Source: Erythrobacter ramosus
GTDB lineage: Bacteria; Pseudomonadota; Alphaproteobacteria; Sphingomonadales; Sphingomonadaceae
Assembly (NCBI RefSeq): GCF_009828055.1
Contig: NZ_WTYB01000001.1
Location: forward strand, 1,193,183-1,257,182
Direction: 5' to 3'
DNA length: 64,000 bases
Shown: in pieces, positions 34,647-43,586 of the stretch
How the letters are laid out: each line of letters starts with the position of its first letter
Numbering within the stretch: the first letter of the stretch is position 1
Program-made: the position numbers and the translations under genes
Notes under the pieces: generated by a model
What the model was told of the DNA's origin: nothing
The model's database searches: none
The model's input: the letters and a program-made list of their open reading frames with translations, nothing else

Positions 34647-37478
34647 ATGATCCGCACCCATCTTCTGCTCGGCAGCGCCGCTGTGGCACTGACCTCGACC
34701 ATCGCCGCGCCCGCCTTTGCTACCGACGCCGCCGACCCGCAGGCGGTGGTCGCCCAGGATCAGGCTGCCGAAGAGGCCGTCGTCGCGGAAGAGGGCGAAA
34801 TCGTCGTCGATGGCACCCGCCCGATCGCCGAATCTGAAGCGGCCGCGCTGCGCATCCAGCGCCTCTCGGACAACCTCGTCTCGGTCCTCTCGGCTGACTC
34901 GGTGGGCCGCCTGCCCGATCAGAACATCTCCCAGGCCACTGGCCGCCTGCCCGGCCTCGCCGTCGAGCGCGACCAGGGCCAGGCGCGTTACATTTCGGTT
35001 CGCGGCGCGCCCAACTACTGGACCACTCTGAGTTTCGACGGGATCAACATCGTCAGCCCCGAAGGTCGCGATGCGCGCTTTGATTCGATCCCTTCGGCGA
35101 TTGCCTCGCAGATCATCGTCTCCAAGGCGATCACCCCGGACATGCCGGGCGAGACCGTGTCGGGCAACGTCAACATCATCACCCGCTCTGCCTTTGATTA
35201 CGCCGGCCTGCGTGTGCTGGGCAAGGCCGGTGCGGGCATCGCCGAACTGGGCGACCGCAAGGAATATGAGGGCAACCTCGTGGTGTCGGACCGTTTCGAC
35301 GTAGGTGGCCTTGGTGAGATCGGCGTGCTGGTCTCGGGCAGCTACTACGAACGCAACATGATCACCGACAACTTCGAGGTCGACTATGAACGCGTCTCGC
35401 AGGATCAGCGTCCCGGCGCCGCCACACGCTTCTGGGCGCGCGAGACCGAGAACAAGCTCTACCGCCTGACCCGCAAGAACTGGTCGGTCTCGGGCCGCCT
35501 CGATTGGCGTCCGGACGACGACAACCAGATCTCGCTGCGCTCGGTCTACACCATCTTCACCGACGACGAAGCGCGCGACAACTACATCTTCGACTTCGAT
35601 GACCGTCAGGGCGATATCGTCGCCAACGCCGCGACCTGCCCGACCACCGTTAACCCGGCGCCGACCACCACCGGCTATGCCGACGTCTGCATCGGCAACA
35701 CGCCGCAGGCCGGCACGGTCTACGGGATCGACATCAACCAGCGTTCGACGCTGCGCGATTTCGAGCAGTCGATCTTCACCAACACCCTCGAAGGCAAGCA
35801 CACTTTCGGCGACAGCGGCTTCCGGTTCGAATGGCTCGCCAACTACACCCGCTCGCGCGATGACCGTTCGGTCACCGGCGAAGCGCGCTGGAACAGCCCC
35901 TCGACCCGCACCCTGCGTCCGACCGTGGCCTATGACTTCACCAACCCGCTGCGCAACACCCCGCAGCTGTTCACCACGCTCCAGCTCGCCAGCCCGACCC
36001 GCTTCCAGGCAGGCTCGGCGGTGACCGCGATCGACACCTTCAACAAGCCACTGTCCGAACTGCGGGTAAGCGACCTTGTCGACGATACCAATGCCTATAC
36101 CGGCCGTGCGATCCTCGCCTACGACACCGGTTTCGCAGGCGCCGAGGCGACCTTCAAGATCGGCTTCCAGTACGACCAGCGCACCAAGGAGTCGGTCAAC
36201 AACCAGATCGCGCTGAGCCAGGCGGCGCAGTTCACCACCGTTGGCATTCCGACCGACTACAACGCCTTCTCGATCGACCTGCCCTTCCAGGGCGCGATCC
36301 CGATGGGCTACACCTTCCGCTACTTCGACACCCGCCAGATGGAGGCCGTTTCCGAAGCGGCGCGGGCGAACTTCGCCTTTGCCCCGCTGACCGGCGACAA
36401 CTTCGAGGTGCGCGAGAGCGTCTATGCTGGCTTCGTGATGGGCACGCTGCGCTACGACTGGGGCAGCATCCTCGGCGGTGTGCGCGTTGAGCGCCTAGAG
36501 AACACCGGGACGGCGCTGGCCACCATCGCCGGGGTCAGCCAGACGGTGACCGCCGCCTCCGACCGCACGCTGTTCTTCCCCAGCCTGCACATCAACTACA
36601 ACATCACCGAAAATGGCAAGATCCGCGTCGGCTACACCAGCGGTGCGGCACGAGCCGATTACGACCAGCTGCGTCCAAACGTTGTAGTCGACGATGTCAA
36701 CGAGACCATCTCCGGCGGCAACCCAGGCGTGAAGCCCGAGCGTTCGTGGGGCCTCGACGGCTACCTCGAATGGTACCTCGTGCCGCAGGGCTTCCTCTCG
36801 ATCGGCGCCTATTACCGCGACGTGCGCGACGTGCTCTATATCGACCGTCGCACCTTTGGCTCGACTGCGCTCAACATCGGCGGGCTCGATCGTTCGGACT
36901 ACATCTTCTCCGGCATCGCCAACGCCGGCGAGGGACGGATCTACGGTGTCGAAATGGCGGCGCAGCTGCAGCTTGAGCCGTGGACCGAAGATCTCGGCCT
37001 GCCCGAGTGGATGGGCGGCTTCGGCATCACCGCCAACCTGACTCTCAACGACAGCGAGGCGACCAAGCCGGCGTTTGCCGCTTCGAACATCCCGGAGCGC
37101 AAGGTGCGTCTGCCGGGCACTTCGGACAAGGTCTACAATATCGGCGGTTACTACGAGAAGTACGGCTTCTCGGCGCGTCTCCAGTACCAGCGCCGCAGCG
37201 CCTGGCTCGACGGGATCGCCAACGACCTGACCGATGCGGGCGACACTTACTGGGCGGCAGATGACGAGATGGATTTCTCGATGCGCTATGCCATCAACAG
37301 CAACTTCGAAATCTATTTCGACGCTTCGAACCTGCTCAACCAGGAGGGCCGCCGTTTCTCGGAGCCGGGCAACCTGCTTACCGCGACCGGCACCCCGACG
37401 CCGTTCACCGACGATCTGACGATCGAATACGAGCGTTTCGGCCGTCGTTATTCGGGCGGGGTGCGCATCACGTTCTGA
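34647..37478 (+). CDS. TonB-dependent receptor of the phosphate-starvation locus
   Basis: A 943-residue receptor: signal peptide ending near AFAT, an acidic linker, plug starting RIQRLSDNLVSVLSADSVGR and LPDQNISQATGRLPG, then a large barrel ending GVRITF. This plug type is the TIGR01782 (Caulobacter-expanded) group. ATG 34647 follows AGGGGA and gives a clean signal peptide. With a phytase and a PhoX-type phosphatase behind it and a PHO box in front, the ligand is likely an organophosphate such as phytate or its breakdown products; this is inference from context. Confidence 0.94.
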   Translation: MIRTHLLLGSAAVALTSTIAAPAFATDAADPQAVVAQDQAAEEAVVAEEGEIVVDGTRPIAESEAAALRIQRLSDNLVSVLSADSVGRLPDQNISQATGRLPGLAVERDQGQARYISVRGAPNYWTTLSFDGINIVSPEGRDARFDSIPSAIASQIIVSKAITPDMPGETVSGNVNIITRSAFDYAGLRVLGKAGAGIAELGDRKEYEGNLVVSDRFDVGGLGEIGVLVSGSYYERNMITDNFEVDYERVSQDQRPGAATRFWARETENKLYRLTRKNWSVSGRLDWRPDDDNQISLRSVYTIFTDDEARDNYIFDFDDRQGDIVANAATCPTTVNPAPTTTGYADVCIGNTPQAGTVYGIDINQRSTLRDFEQSIFTNTLEGKHTFGDSGFRFEWLANYTRSRDDRSVTGEARWNSPSTRTLRPTVAYDFTNPLRNTPQLFTTLQLASPTRFQAGSAVTAIDTFNKPLSELRVSDLVDDTNAYTGRAILAYDTGFAGAEATFKIGFQYDQRTKESVNNQIALSQAAQFTTVGIPTDYNAFSIDLPFQGAIPMGYTFRYFDTRQMEAVSEAARANFAFAPLTGDNFEVRESVYAGFVMGTLRYDWGSILGGVRVERLENTGTALATIAGVSQTVTAASDRTLFFPSLHINYNITENGKIRVGYTSGAARADYDQLRPNVVVDDVNETISGGNPGVKPERSWGLDGYLEWYLVPQGFLSIGAYYRDVRDVLYIDRRTFGSTALNIGGLDRSDYIFSGIANAGEGRIYGVEMAAQLQLEPWTEDLGLPEWMGGFGITANLTLNDSEATKPAFAASNIPERKVRLPGTSDKVYNIGGYYEKYGFSARLQYQRRSAWLDGIANDLTDAGDTYWAADDEMDFSMRYAINSNFEIYFDASNLLNQEGRRFSEPGNLLTATGTPTPFTDDLTIEYERFGRRYSGGVRITF

Positions 37479-37582
37479 TTGCCGGCCAACACGCGACAAA
37501 AAGAGCTGTAGCAAACAACAGCCCGGTGCTCCACGTGATGGCCCGATATGCCTTCTAAGACGCCAAAAGGGGCCGTGATCTG

Positions 37583-38620
37583 ATGCTTCGACCTTTCCAC
37601 GGCTTCGCCCTGCTGTCTCTCGGGATCGCAGGGGCGTGTGCCACGGTGCCGCCGATTACCGGCGATCCAGCTGTGACCGTGACCGCGCGGGCGGAAACCC
37701 CGCCGGTCGGCACGGCGCGCGAGGATGCGGCGGATGATCCGGCAATCTGGCGCAATCCCGCCAACCCGGCGGCGAGCCTGGTGGTTGGCACCGACAAGAA
37801 GGGCGGCCTCTACGTTTACGACCTCAAGGGCGCGCAGCAGAGCTTCCTTGCGGCGCCCGGCCTCAACAATGTCGATCTGATCGAGATTGCAGGCGGACGC
37901 GTTCTGGTGATCGCCAGCGACCGCAGCGATTTGACGACCGTGAACCTGTTCATGGCGCTGCTCGACACCACCACCGGCAAGCTAGCGCCTGCGGGCAAGA
38001 TCGCGGTGGGGCCGGGTGAGGGCTATGGCATCTGCATGGTCAAGCCTGCGGGCAGCGACGGCGTGATCGCCTTCAGCGCGCCCAAGGGCGGCACGATCTA
38101 TCGCACCGTCATCCGCGAGGCTGGTGGGGCCTTCACCGGAACCACCACCACGCTTGCACAAGTGCCGACCCAGACCGAAGGCTGCATCGCCGATCCGCGC
38201 ACCGGTACGCTCTTTATCGGTGAGGAAGACGCCGGGATCTGGGTGATCGACATGGCCACCGGTGCCAAGCGGATGGTCGCGCCGATCGACAACAAGGTGC
38301 TGGTCGCCGATGTCGAAGGCCTCGCCATGGCGCCCGAAGGCGAGAATGGCGGCTACCTCGTCGCGTCGTCGCAGGGCGACAACGCCTATGCGGTGTTCCG
38401 CCTGCCGGACGTGACACCAGTCGGCCGCTTCCGCATCGCCCAAGGCACCTTCGGCAGCGTTGAGGAAACCGACGGGATCGAATTGGACAACCGCGATTTC
38501 GGCCCGGATTTTCCCAAAGGCATTTTCATCGCGCAGGACGGGGTTAACGCGCCCTCGGCCCAGAACTTCAAATATGTCCGCTGGGACGAAGTGCTTGCCG
38601 CGCTGGAGGCGGGCCGGTAA
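37583..38620 (+). CDS. beta-propeller phytase
   Basis: A 345-residue exported protein with a short N-terminal hydrophobic segment ending near GACAT (possible lipoprotein site, not a strict lipobox). DDPAIWRNPANPAASLVVGTDKKGGLYVYDLKG is the start of the six-bladed phytase propeller, and the later NNVDL, EGCIADPRTGTLFIGEEDAGIW and ADVEGLAM blocks hold its Ca2+ and phosphate-binding residues. It removes phosphate from myo-inositol hexakisphosphate. It follows the TonB receptor by 104 bases and is likely in the PHO regulon. Confidence 0.94.
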   Translation: MLRPFHGFALLSLGIAGACATVPPITGDPAVTVTARAETPPVGTAREDAADDPAIWRNPANPAASLVVGTDKKGGLYVYDLKGAQQSFLAAPGLNNVDLIEIAGGRVLVIASDRSDLTTVNLFMALLDTTTGKLAPAGKIAVGPGEGYGICMVKPAGSDGVIAFSAPKGGTIYRTVIREAGGAFTGTTTTLAQVPTQTEGCIADPRTGTLFIGEEDAGIWVIDMATGAKRMVAPIDNKVLVADVEGLAMAPEGENGGYLVASSQGDNAYAVFRLPDVTPVGRFRIAQGTFGSVEETDGIELDNRDFGPDFPKGIFIAQDGVNAPSAQNFKYVRWDEVLAALEAGR

Positions 38621-38630
38621 TCCCGCGGGC

Positions 38631-40007
38631 ATGAACCAGACCCCCGCTTTCGAAGCCAATCGCCGTCGTTTCCTCGGCGCGACCGCCACCGCTTTTGCCG
38701 CGCTCACCGCAAGCGGCTGCATGACGCGCGGCGCGCCTGCCGCTTCCGCCGCTGCGGGCACATCCGCCAAGGCCAGCGGCTTTGCGGGCTATGGCGCGCT
38801 GGTGCCGGACCCGGCGGGACTGCTCGATTTGCCGGAAGGGTTCTCCTACCGCGTGATTTCGCGCCTCGGCGACACAATGGACGACGGCGGCACCGTGCCG
38901 GACCGCGCCGACGGGATGGGCTGTTTCGACCTCGGCAATGGTGAGATCGCGCTGGTCCGCAACCACGAACTGCAACCGCGCCACGATGCGGGCGGGCCAA
39001 TTGCCAAGGGCTTCGGCAAGCGCAACGGCGCCTTCGTCCCCGGCGGCACCACTACCATCGTGCTCGACGCAGCGACTTTGCAAGTGAAGCGCCAGTTCCG
39101 CAGCCTTGGCGGCACCATCCGCAATTGTTCGGGTGGAGTGACGCCGTGGGGCAGCTGGCTGACCTGTGAGGAAGCGCCGACCGGCCCCGGACAACCCTAT
39201 GGTGACGGGCTGGAGCGCGATCACGGCTGGGTGTTCGAAGTCCCCGCCTCGGCGCGCGGTCTGGTCGATCCGGTGCCGCTGACCGCGATGGGCCGCTTCA
39301 ATCACGAAGCCGCCGCAGTCGATCCGGCGACGGGCTATGTCTATATGACCGAGGACCGCGATGACGGGGTGCTCTATCGCTTTATCCCCAAGACCCCCGG
39401 CAAGCTCGCTGAGGGCGGGCGCTTGCAGGCGATGGTGGTCGAAGGGCTGACCGATACCCGCAACTGGAACAGCGCCACTATGCCGGTGGGCAAGCCCTAC
39501 CGCGTCACCTGGGTCGATCTCGACGCGGTCGATGCCCCGAAGGACGACCTGCGCCAGCGCGCCGCCGCCAAGGGCGCGGCGCTCGTCGCGCGCGGGGAAG
39601 GCCTGCATATGGGCGTGAACCGTGGGACCAGCGAAGTCTTTGCCTGCTGCACCAGCGGCGGGGCCAAGCAGCTTGGCCAGATCCTCAAGCTGACGCCGGG
39701 GCTGGCCGGCGCGCCGGACACGGTCGAGCTGTTCTTCGAAAGCGAAAGCACCGAGCAGTTCAACTTCGGCGACAACTTGACCGTCGCGCCAAGCGGGCAT
39801 CTGATCGTCTGCGAGGATCAATATACCCCGATCGTAGACAATCACATTCGCGGTATCACGCCCGATGGCCGGGCCTATATCGTCGCGCGGCTCACAGCGC
39901 AGACCGAGCTGGCGGGCGGATGCTTCTCGCCCGATGGCAAGGTGCTGTTCGTCAACGCCTATGACCCGACGGCAACGCTGGCGATCACCGGGCCCTGGGC
40001 GGCCTGA
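38631..40007 (+). CDS. PhoX-family alkaline phosphatase-like protein (Tat-exported)
   Basis: A 458-residue protein. NRRRFLGATATAFAALTASGC is a twin-arginine signal followed by a Cys that could be lipidated. PDGFSY-like entry (here LPEGFSYRVISRLGD), DGMGCFDLGNGEIALVRNHE, CSGGVTPWGSWLTCEE and GRFNHEAAAVDPATGYVYMTEDR are PhoX/DUF839 blocks. PhoX enzymes are Ca/Fe-dependent periplasmic phosphatases made on phosphate starvation. The start lies ten bases after the phytase stop, so the two are co-transcribed. Confidence 0.92.
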   Translation: MNQTPAFEANRRRFLGATATAFAALTASGCMTRGAPAASAAAGTSAKASGFAGYGALVPDPAGLLDLPEGFSYRVISRLGDTMDDGGTVPDRADGMGCFDLGNGEIALVRNHELQPRHDAGGPIAKGFGKRNGAFVPGGTTTIVLDAATLQVKRQFRSLGGTIRNCSGGVTPWGSWLTCEEAPTGPGQPYGDGLERDHGWVFEVPASARGLVDPVPLTAMGRFNHEAAAVDPATGYVYMTEDRDDGVLYRFIPKTPGKLAEGGRLQAMVVEGLTDTRNWNSATMPVGKPYRVTWVDLDAVDAPKDDLRQRAAAKGAALVARGEGLHMGVNRGTSEVFACCTSGGAKQLGQILKLTPGLAGAPDTVELFFESESTEQFNFGDNLTVAPSGHLIVCEDQYTPIVDNHIRGITPDGRAYIVARLTAQTELAGGCFSPDGKVLFVNAYDPTATLAITGPWAA

Positions 40008-40025
40008 TCCAAAGCCAGACCCCGC

Positions 40026-40589
40026 GTGGACGGTTTCCTGATCGCTTTGCTGCTGGTCTTCGCGCTGGCGATGGGCGGGCGCGATCAATGGCTGGTGGCG
40101 CATTGTGCTGATGCGCTGGAACGTAGCACCGCGCTGCTCGCGGTCGCCGTGCTGTGCGCCTGCCTCAGCGCAGGCGTGATGGCGTGGATTGGCGCCGAGT
40201 TTGCCGAACTCTTGCCGCGCCGCGCTGCGCAGATGCTGGTCGCCTTTGCGCTGGCGATTGCCGCTGCCGAACTGGCGCTGCCGGTGCACCTCAAGCCGCC
40301 GCAGGAGCCGACTCGCTCGCTGGGTGCAATCGCGATTGTGTTGCTGGCACGCCAGATTGGGGACGGCGCGCGCTTTGCCGTCTTCGCGCTCGCCGCATGG
40401 ACGGTCGTGCCGGTGGCGGCGGGGCTGGGCGGCGCGATGGGCGGCGCGGCAGCCGTCGCGATCGGCTGGTCGGTCGGCAGTGAAACTCTCGCCCGCTGGC
40501 CGTTGCGCATCGGCCGGCTGGTGCTGGCCGGGTGCCTGATGATTGCGGCGCTTTTCATCGGATTGAACGCCCGTTTCGCCGCCTTCTGA
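40026..40589 (+). CDS. degenerate GDT1/UPF0016-like membrane protein
   Basis: A 187-residue protein, GTG start at 40026, with six hydrophobic helices in two similar halves. UPF0016 (GDT1/TMEM165, Mn2+/Ca2+ exporters) has an ExGDKT motif in each half. Here the first reads AMGGRDQW and the second RQIGDGARF, so both lack the acidic Glu. Topology and spacing still fit the family. Cation transport is therefore doubtful; it could be a remodelled paralogue. It lies 18 bases after the PhoX-like gene and probably shares its transcript. Confidence 0.62.
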   Translation: MDGFLIALLLVFALAMGGRDQWLVAHCADALERSTALLAVAVLCACLSAGVMAWIGAEFAELLPRRAAQMLVAFALAIAAAELALPVHLKPPQEPTRSLGAIAIVLLARQIGDGARFAVFALAAWTVVPVAAGLGGAMGGAAAVAIGWSVGSETLARWPLRIGRLVLAGCLMIAALFIGLNARFAAF

Positions 40590-40710
40590 TCGCCTTGCTC
40601 GATCAGTGCGAATAGAATTTTGGCGAAACCCAATCTATGTTCGTGCATTGATATAGTCACCATATAGGCGGCGTAACTTGTTCGCACTGAACAGAATAAT
40701 GGAGACTATC

Positions 40711-41172
40711 ATGGCCGATAAGAAAGCCAATTCGAAAGCCGCTCTGGTTGATGAACTCAACGGATTGCTCGCCGATCACTTTGCACTGTTCATCAAGACC
40801 AAGAATTTCCACTGGCACGTCAAGGGCCCGCGCTTCCACGACCTGCACCTGTTGTTCGACACGCAGGCGCTGGAAGTGCGCGACCAGATCGATCTGATTG
40901 CCGAGCGCGTGCGCAAGCTCGACGCCGATACGCTCACCTCGATCGGGACGATGGGTAAGCACACGCAGATCAAGGATCAGGACAGCACCAAGCTTTCCGC
41001 CGAGGACATGATCGCCGAACTGCTCGCCGATAACGAAACCGTGATCGCGCGGCTGAAGGGCATGAAGGATCTGGCCGAAGAAGCGGGCGACAATGCCACC
41101 GACGGGCTGCTTGACGACTGGACCGACATGGCCGAACAGCGCGCATGGTTTTTGCGTTCGATCCTCGCCTGA
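40711..41172 (+). CDS. dps: Dps DNA-protection ferritin
   Basis: A 153-residue four-helix ferritin-like protein. The inter-subunit ferroxidase residues are in register with E. coli Dps: His34, His46, Asp50, Asp61 and Glu65 (NFHWHVKG, FHDLHLLFD, RDQIDLIAERV). It forms dodecamers that store iron using H2O2 and bind DNA through the Lys-rich N-terminus (MADKKANSK). ATG 40711 is chosen because GGAG lies eight bases before it. Confidence 0.96.
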   Translation: MADKKANSKAALVDELNGLLADHFALFIKTKNFHWHVKGPRFHDLHLLFDTQALEVRDQIDLIAERVRKLDADTLTSIGTMGKHTQIKDQDSTKLSAEDMIAELLADNETVIARLKGMKDLAEEAGDNATDGLLDDWTDMAEQRAWFLRSILA

Positions 41173-41246
41173 TCGCTGCTGCAATAGCTATTCACAAGCG
41201 GGCCGCACCCATTGCCGGGGGCGGCCCGTTTGCTATTGAAGCGGCT

Positions 41247-41861
41247 ATGCATGACGTGACGATTATCGAAGGCGCGGATCAGGCCGCAATTGCTGCTTGG
41301 CTGGCGGCACGGCTTGGCGGGAGCGGCGCGATCACATTGCCGGGCGGTTCGACCCCCTTTCCGATACTCGCTGCCCTGATCGAACAGGGCGGCATCGGCT
41401 GGAGCGGGTGGGAGATCTGGCCCAATGACGACCGGATCGTACCCGAAGATCACGATGCGTCCAACACCGGCAAGATGCGCGCGCTGCTGGAGCCTGCGGG
41501 CGCGCAGATTGTCCCGTTGAGGGAAGAGGCCGTGCCGCCGCACTTCGCGCTGACATGGCTGGGCATGGGGCCGGATGGGCACATCGCCTCACTGTTCCCC
41601 AACACCAATCCCCAGATGGACGACCCCAAGGCGGTTCTCCGCCTCACACCCGATCCGCTCCCAGCCCACGCGCCGTTCGACCGGATCACGCTGACCATCC
41701 CGGCGCTGCTGAACACAAGCGCGCTGGTTTTCACGCTCGGCGGCGCGGCGGATAAGCGCGCGGTGTTCGACGCGGCGCTGGCGGGCGAGAACGACCTGCC
41801 CGTTGCCCGCCTGCTGCGGACTGCGGAGACGCAGGGCATTCCGGTGACTGTCTTCGCCTGA
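41247..41861 (+). CDS. pgl: 6-phosphogluconolactonase
   Basis: A 204-residue protein of the NagB/RpiA/Pgl fold: TLPGGSTPFPILAAL early, WEIWPNDDRIVPEDH in the middle and the 6PGL signature LGMGPDGHIASLFPN. It hydrolyses 6-phosphoglucono-lactone in the oxidative pentose phosphate and Entner-Doudoroff route. It is slightly shorter than the common 230-260, and no zwf or edd gene is adjacent. The stop overlaps the next gene's start by one base. Confidence 0.9.
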   Translation: MHDVTIIEGADQAAIAAWLAARLGGSGAITLPGGSTPFPILAALIEQGGIGWSGWEIWPNDDRIVPEDHDASNTGKMRALLEPAGAQIVPLREEAVPPHFALTWLGMGPDGHIASLFPNTNPQMDDPKAVLRLTPDPLPAHAPFDRITLTIPALLNTSALVFTLGGAADKRAVFDAALAGENDLPVARLLRTAETQGIPVTVFA

Positions 41862-42334
41862 TGCCCAACCTGCTCCCCGCCGCGCTGCACCGCGCGCTTA
41901 TGCCACTGGCGCATCTTGTGCGGCACTACTGGCGGCGCTGGCGCAAGACGCCGATTGCGGGGGTGAGCGTCGTCATCACCAATCTCACCGGCGATGTGCT
42001 GCTGCTCAAGCATTCCTATGGCCCCGAAGTCTGGAGCCTGCCCGGCGGTGGGTTAGTGCCCGGCGAAGACCCCGAGGCTGCCGCAAGGCGCGAGGTGCGA
42101 GAGGAACTGGGCGTCGAACTCGCGCGGATCGAACCTGTCGGGACGCTGGAAGAGGTGCTGTCCGGCTCGCCCCACACCGCTCATGTTTTCGCCGCCGTGT
42201 GCGATCAGCGACCCAAGCCTGACGGGCGCGAAGTGACAGAGGCGCGGTTCTTCCCCTCGCACTCCCTGCCCGAACCGCTCGGCCGCACCACCCGCACGCG
42301 GATTGCGGCGTGGCGGGCGCGGGGGACGGGGTAG
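41861..42334 (+). CDS. Nudix hydrolase
   Basis: A 157-residue protein with a complete Nudix box, GGLVPGEDPEAAARREVREE followed by LGV. The N-terminal 30 residues form a basic amphipathic stretch (HLVRHYWRRWRKT). The preference WSLPGGGL is that of pyrophosphohydrolases of nucleoside diphosphate-X compounds. Specific substrate unknown. TGATG overlap couples it to pgl. Confidence 0.92.
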   Translation: MPNLLPAALHRALMPLAHLVRHYWRRWRKTPIAGVSVVITNLTGDVLLLKHSYGPEVWSLPGGGLVPGEDPEAAARREVREELGVELARIEPVGTLEEVLSGSPHTAHVFAAVCDQRPKPDGREVTEARFFPSHSLPEPLGRTTRTRIAAWRARGTG

Positions 42335-42336
42335 GG

Positions 42337-43458
42337 CTACAACAGCGAAAGCTGCGCTTCGTCGCGCGGCGGCTTTTCGGTGTCTGCGCCTTCAAGGCTG
42401 CCCAGCGTCAACCCCATCAGCCGGATCGGCCCGCGCAAAGGCAACTCCGCCTCCAGCAGCGCGCGGGCGAGCGTCGCGAATTGCTCCTTACCGCTGACGA
42501 AATCGGGGAGCGAGGTCGCGCGGGTCATGATCTGGAAATCGGTGAACTTCATCTTGAGCGTCACCGTGCGCCCCTTCGCGCCCGCAGACTCGATCCGCTC
42601 CCACACGATGTCGATGATGGTCTCCAGCGTGTCGCGCAGGGCCGCACCGCTGCCGATATCTTCCGAGAAGGTGCGCTCCCCGCCGACCGATTTGCGCATC
42701 CGGTGGGCTGCGACGGGGCGCAGGTCGATGCCGCGGGCGGCGCGGAACAGGTAGTCGGCCATGCTGCCGAAATGCTGACGCAGGAAAGCAATGTCTTTGG
42801 CCGCAAGATCCGCGCCGGTCAGGATACCGAGCTTCTGCATCCGCTCCTCCGCTTTGGGCCCGACCCCGTGGAAGCGCCGGATCGGCAGGCCCGCGACAAA
42901 CTGCGCGCCTTCGCCCGGACGGATCACGCACAGCCCATCGGGCTTGTTCTGGTCGCTGGCGAGCTTGGCGAGGAACTTGTTGTAACTCACCCCCGCGCTC
43001 GCGGTCAGGCGGGTTTTGGCGCGGATTTCCTGGCGGATCAGCGTGGCGATGCGGGTCGCGCTGCCGATGCCAAGGCGGTCTTCGGTGACGTCGAGGTACG
43101 CCTCGTCGAGGCTGAGCGGTTCGATGATCGGGGTGTAGTGTTCGAACACCCGGCGGATCTGGCGGCTGGCTTCCTTGTAGGCATCGAAACGTGGGCGCAC
43201 GAAGATGAGATCGGGGCACAGCCGCTGCGCCGTGACCGAGGGCATGGCGCTCCGCACCCCGAACTTGCGCGCTTCATAGCTGGCGGCAGCCACCACCCCG
43301 CGCCCGCCCGCGCCGCCAACCGCGACTGGCTTGCCCTTCAGCGCCGGATCATCGCGCTGTTCGACGCTCGCAAAGAAGGCATCCATGTCGACATGGATGA
43401 TCTTGCGCAGACCGGGCGCGGTCTCGGCATCTGGGGGCAAGGGCGGCGGGTCGGCCAT
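42337..43458 (-). CDS. dinB: DNA polymerase IV
   Basis: A 373-residue Y-family polymerase. HVDMDAFFASVEQ and SLDEAYLDVT hold the three catalytic acidic residues, ASAGVSYNKFLAKLASDQNKP is the family block, and GVGPKAEERMQKLGI is the HhH thumb motif. The C-terminal QLSLL is a beta-clamp binding peptide. It makes error-prone bypass synthesis over damaged DNA. ATG 43458 is chosen as the start nearest the conserved N-terminus. It ends two bases from the convergent Nudix gene. Confidence 0.96.
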   Translation of the reverse strand: MADPPPLPPDAETAPGLRKIIHVDMDAFFASVEQRDDPALKGKPVAVGGAGGRGVVAAASYEARKFGVRSAMPSVTAQRLCPDLIFVRPRFDAYKEASRQIRRVFEHYTPIIEPLSLDEAYLDVTEDRLGIGSATRIATLIRQEIRAKTRLTASAGVSYNKFLAKLASDQNKPDGLCVIRPGEGAQFVAGLPIRRFHGVGPKAEERMQKLGILTGADLAAKDIAFLRQHFGSMADYLFRAARGIDLRPVAAHRMRKSVGGERTFSEDIGSGAALRDTLETIIDIVWERIESAGAKGRTVTLKMKFTDFQIMTRATSLPDFVSGKEQFATLARALLEAELPLRGPIRLMGLTLGSLEGADTEKPPRDEAQLSLL

Positions 43459-43586
43459 CCTATCGCAAATAGAACCTTGGGGGCTGCGAAGGAACTGTTG
43501 CTGGAACAATTCACCCTGCGGGCCATTTTGTGCACATGCGAAAAGAACAGTGGTCTTCGGGCGAACCCCTCGGCAAAGGCGCGCCT

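Noticed and set aside
37490..37530. Possible terminator after the phosphate-locus receptor
   Set aside because: The GCTGT/ACAGC stem is only five pairs with no T run, so read-through to the phytase is more likely.
38568..40289. 573-codon open frame on the minus strand
   Set aside because: Shadow of the PhoX-like gene; composition unlike a protein.
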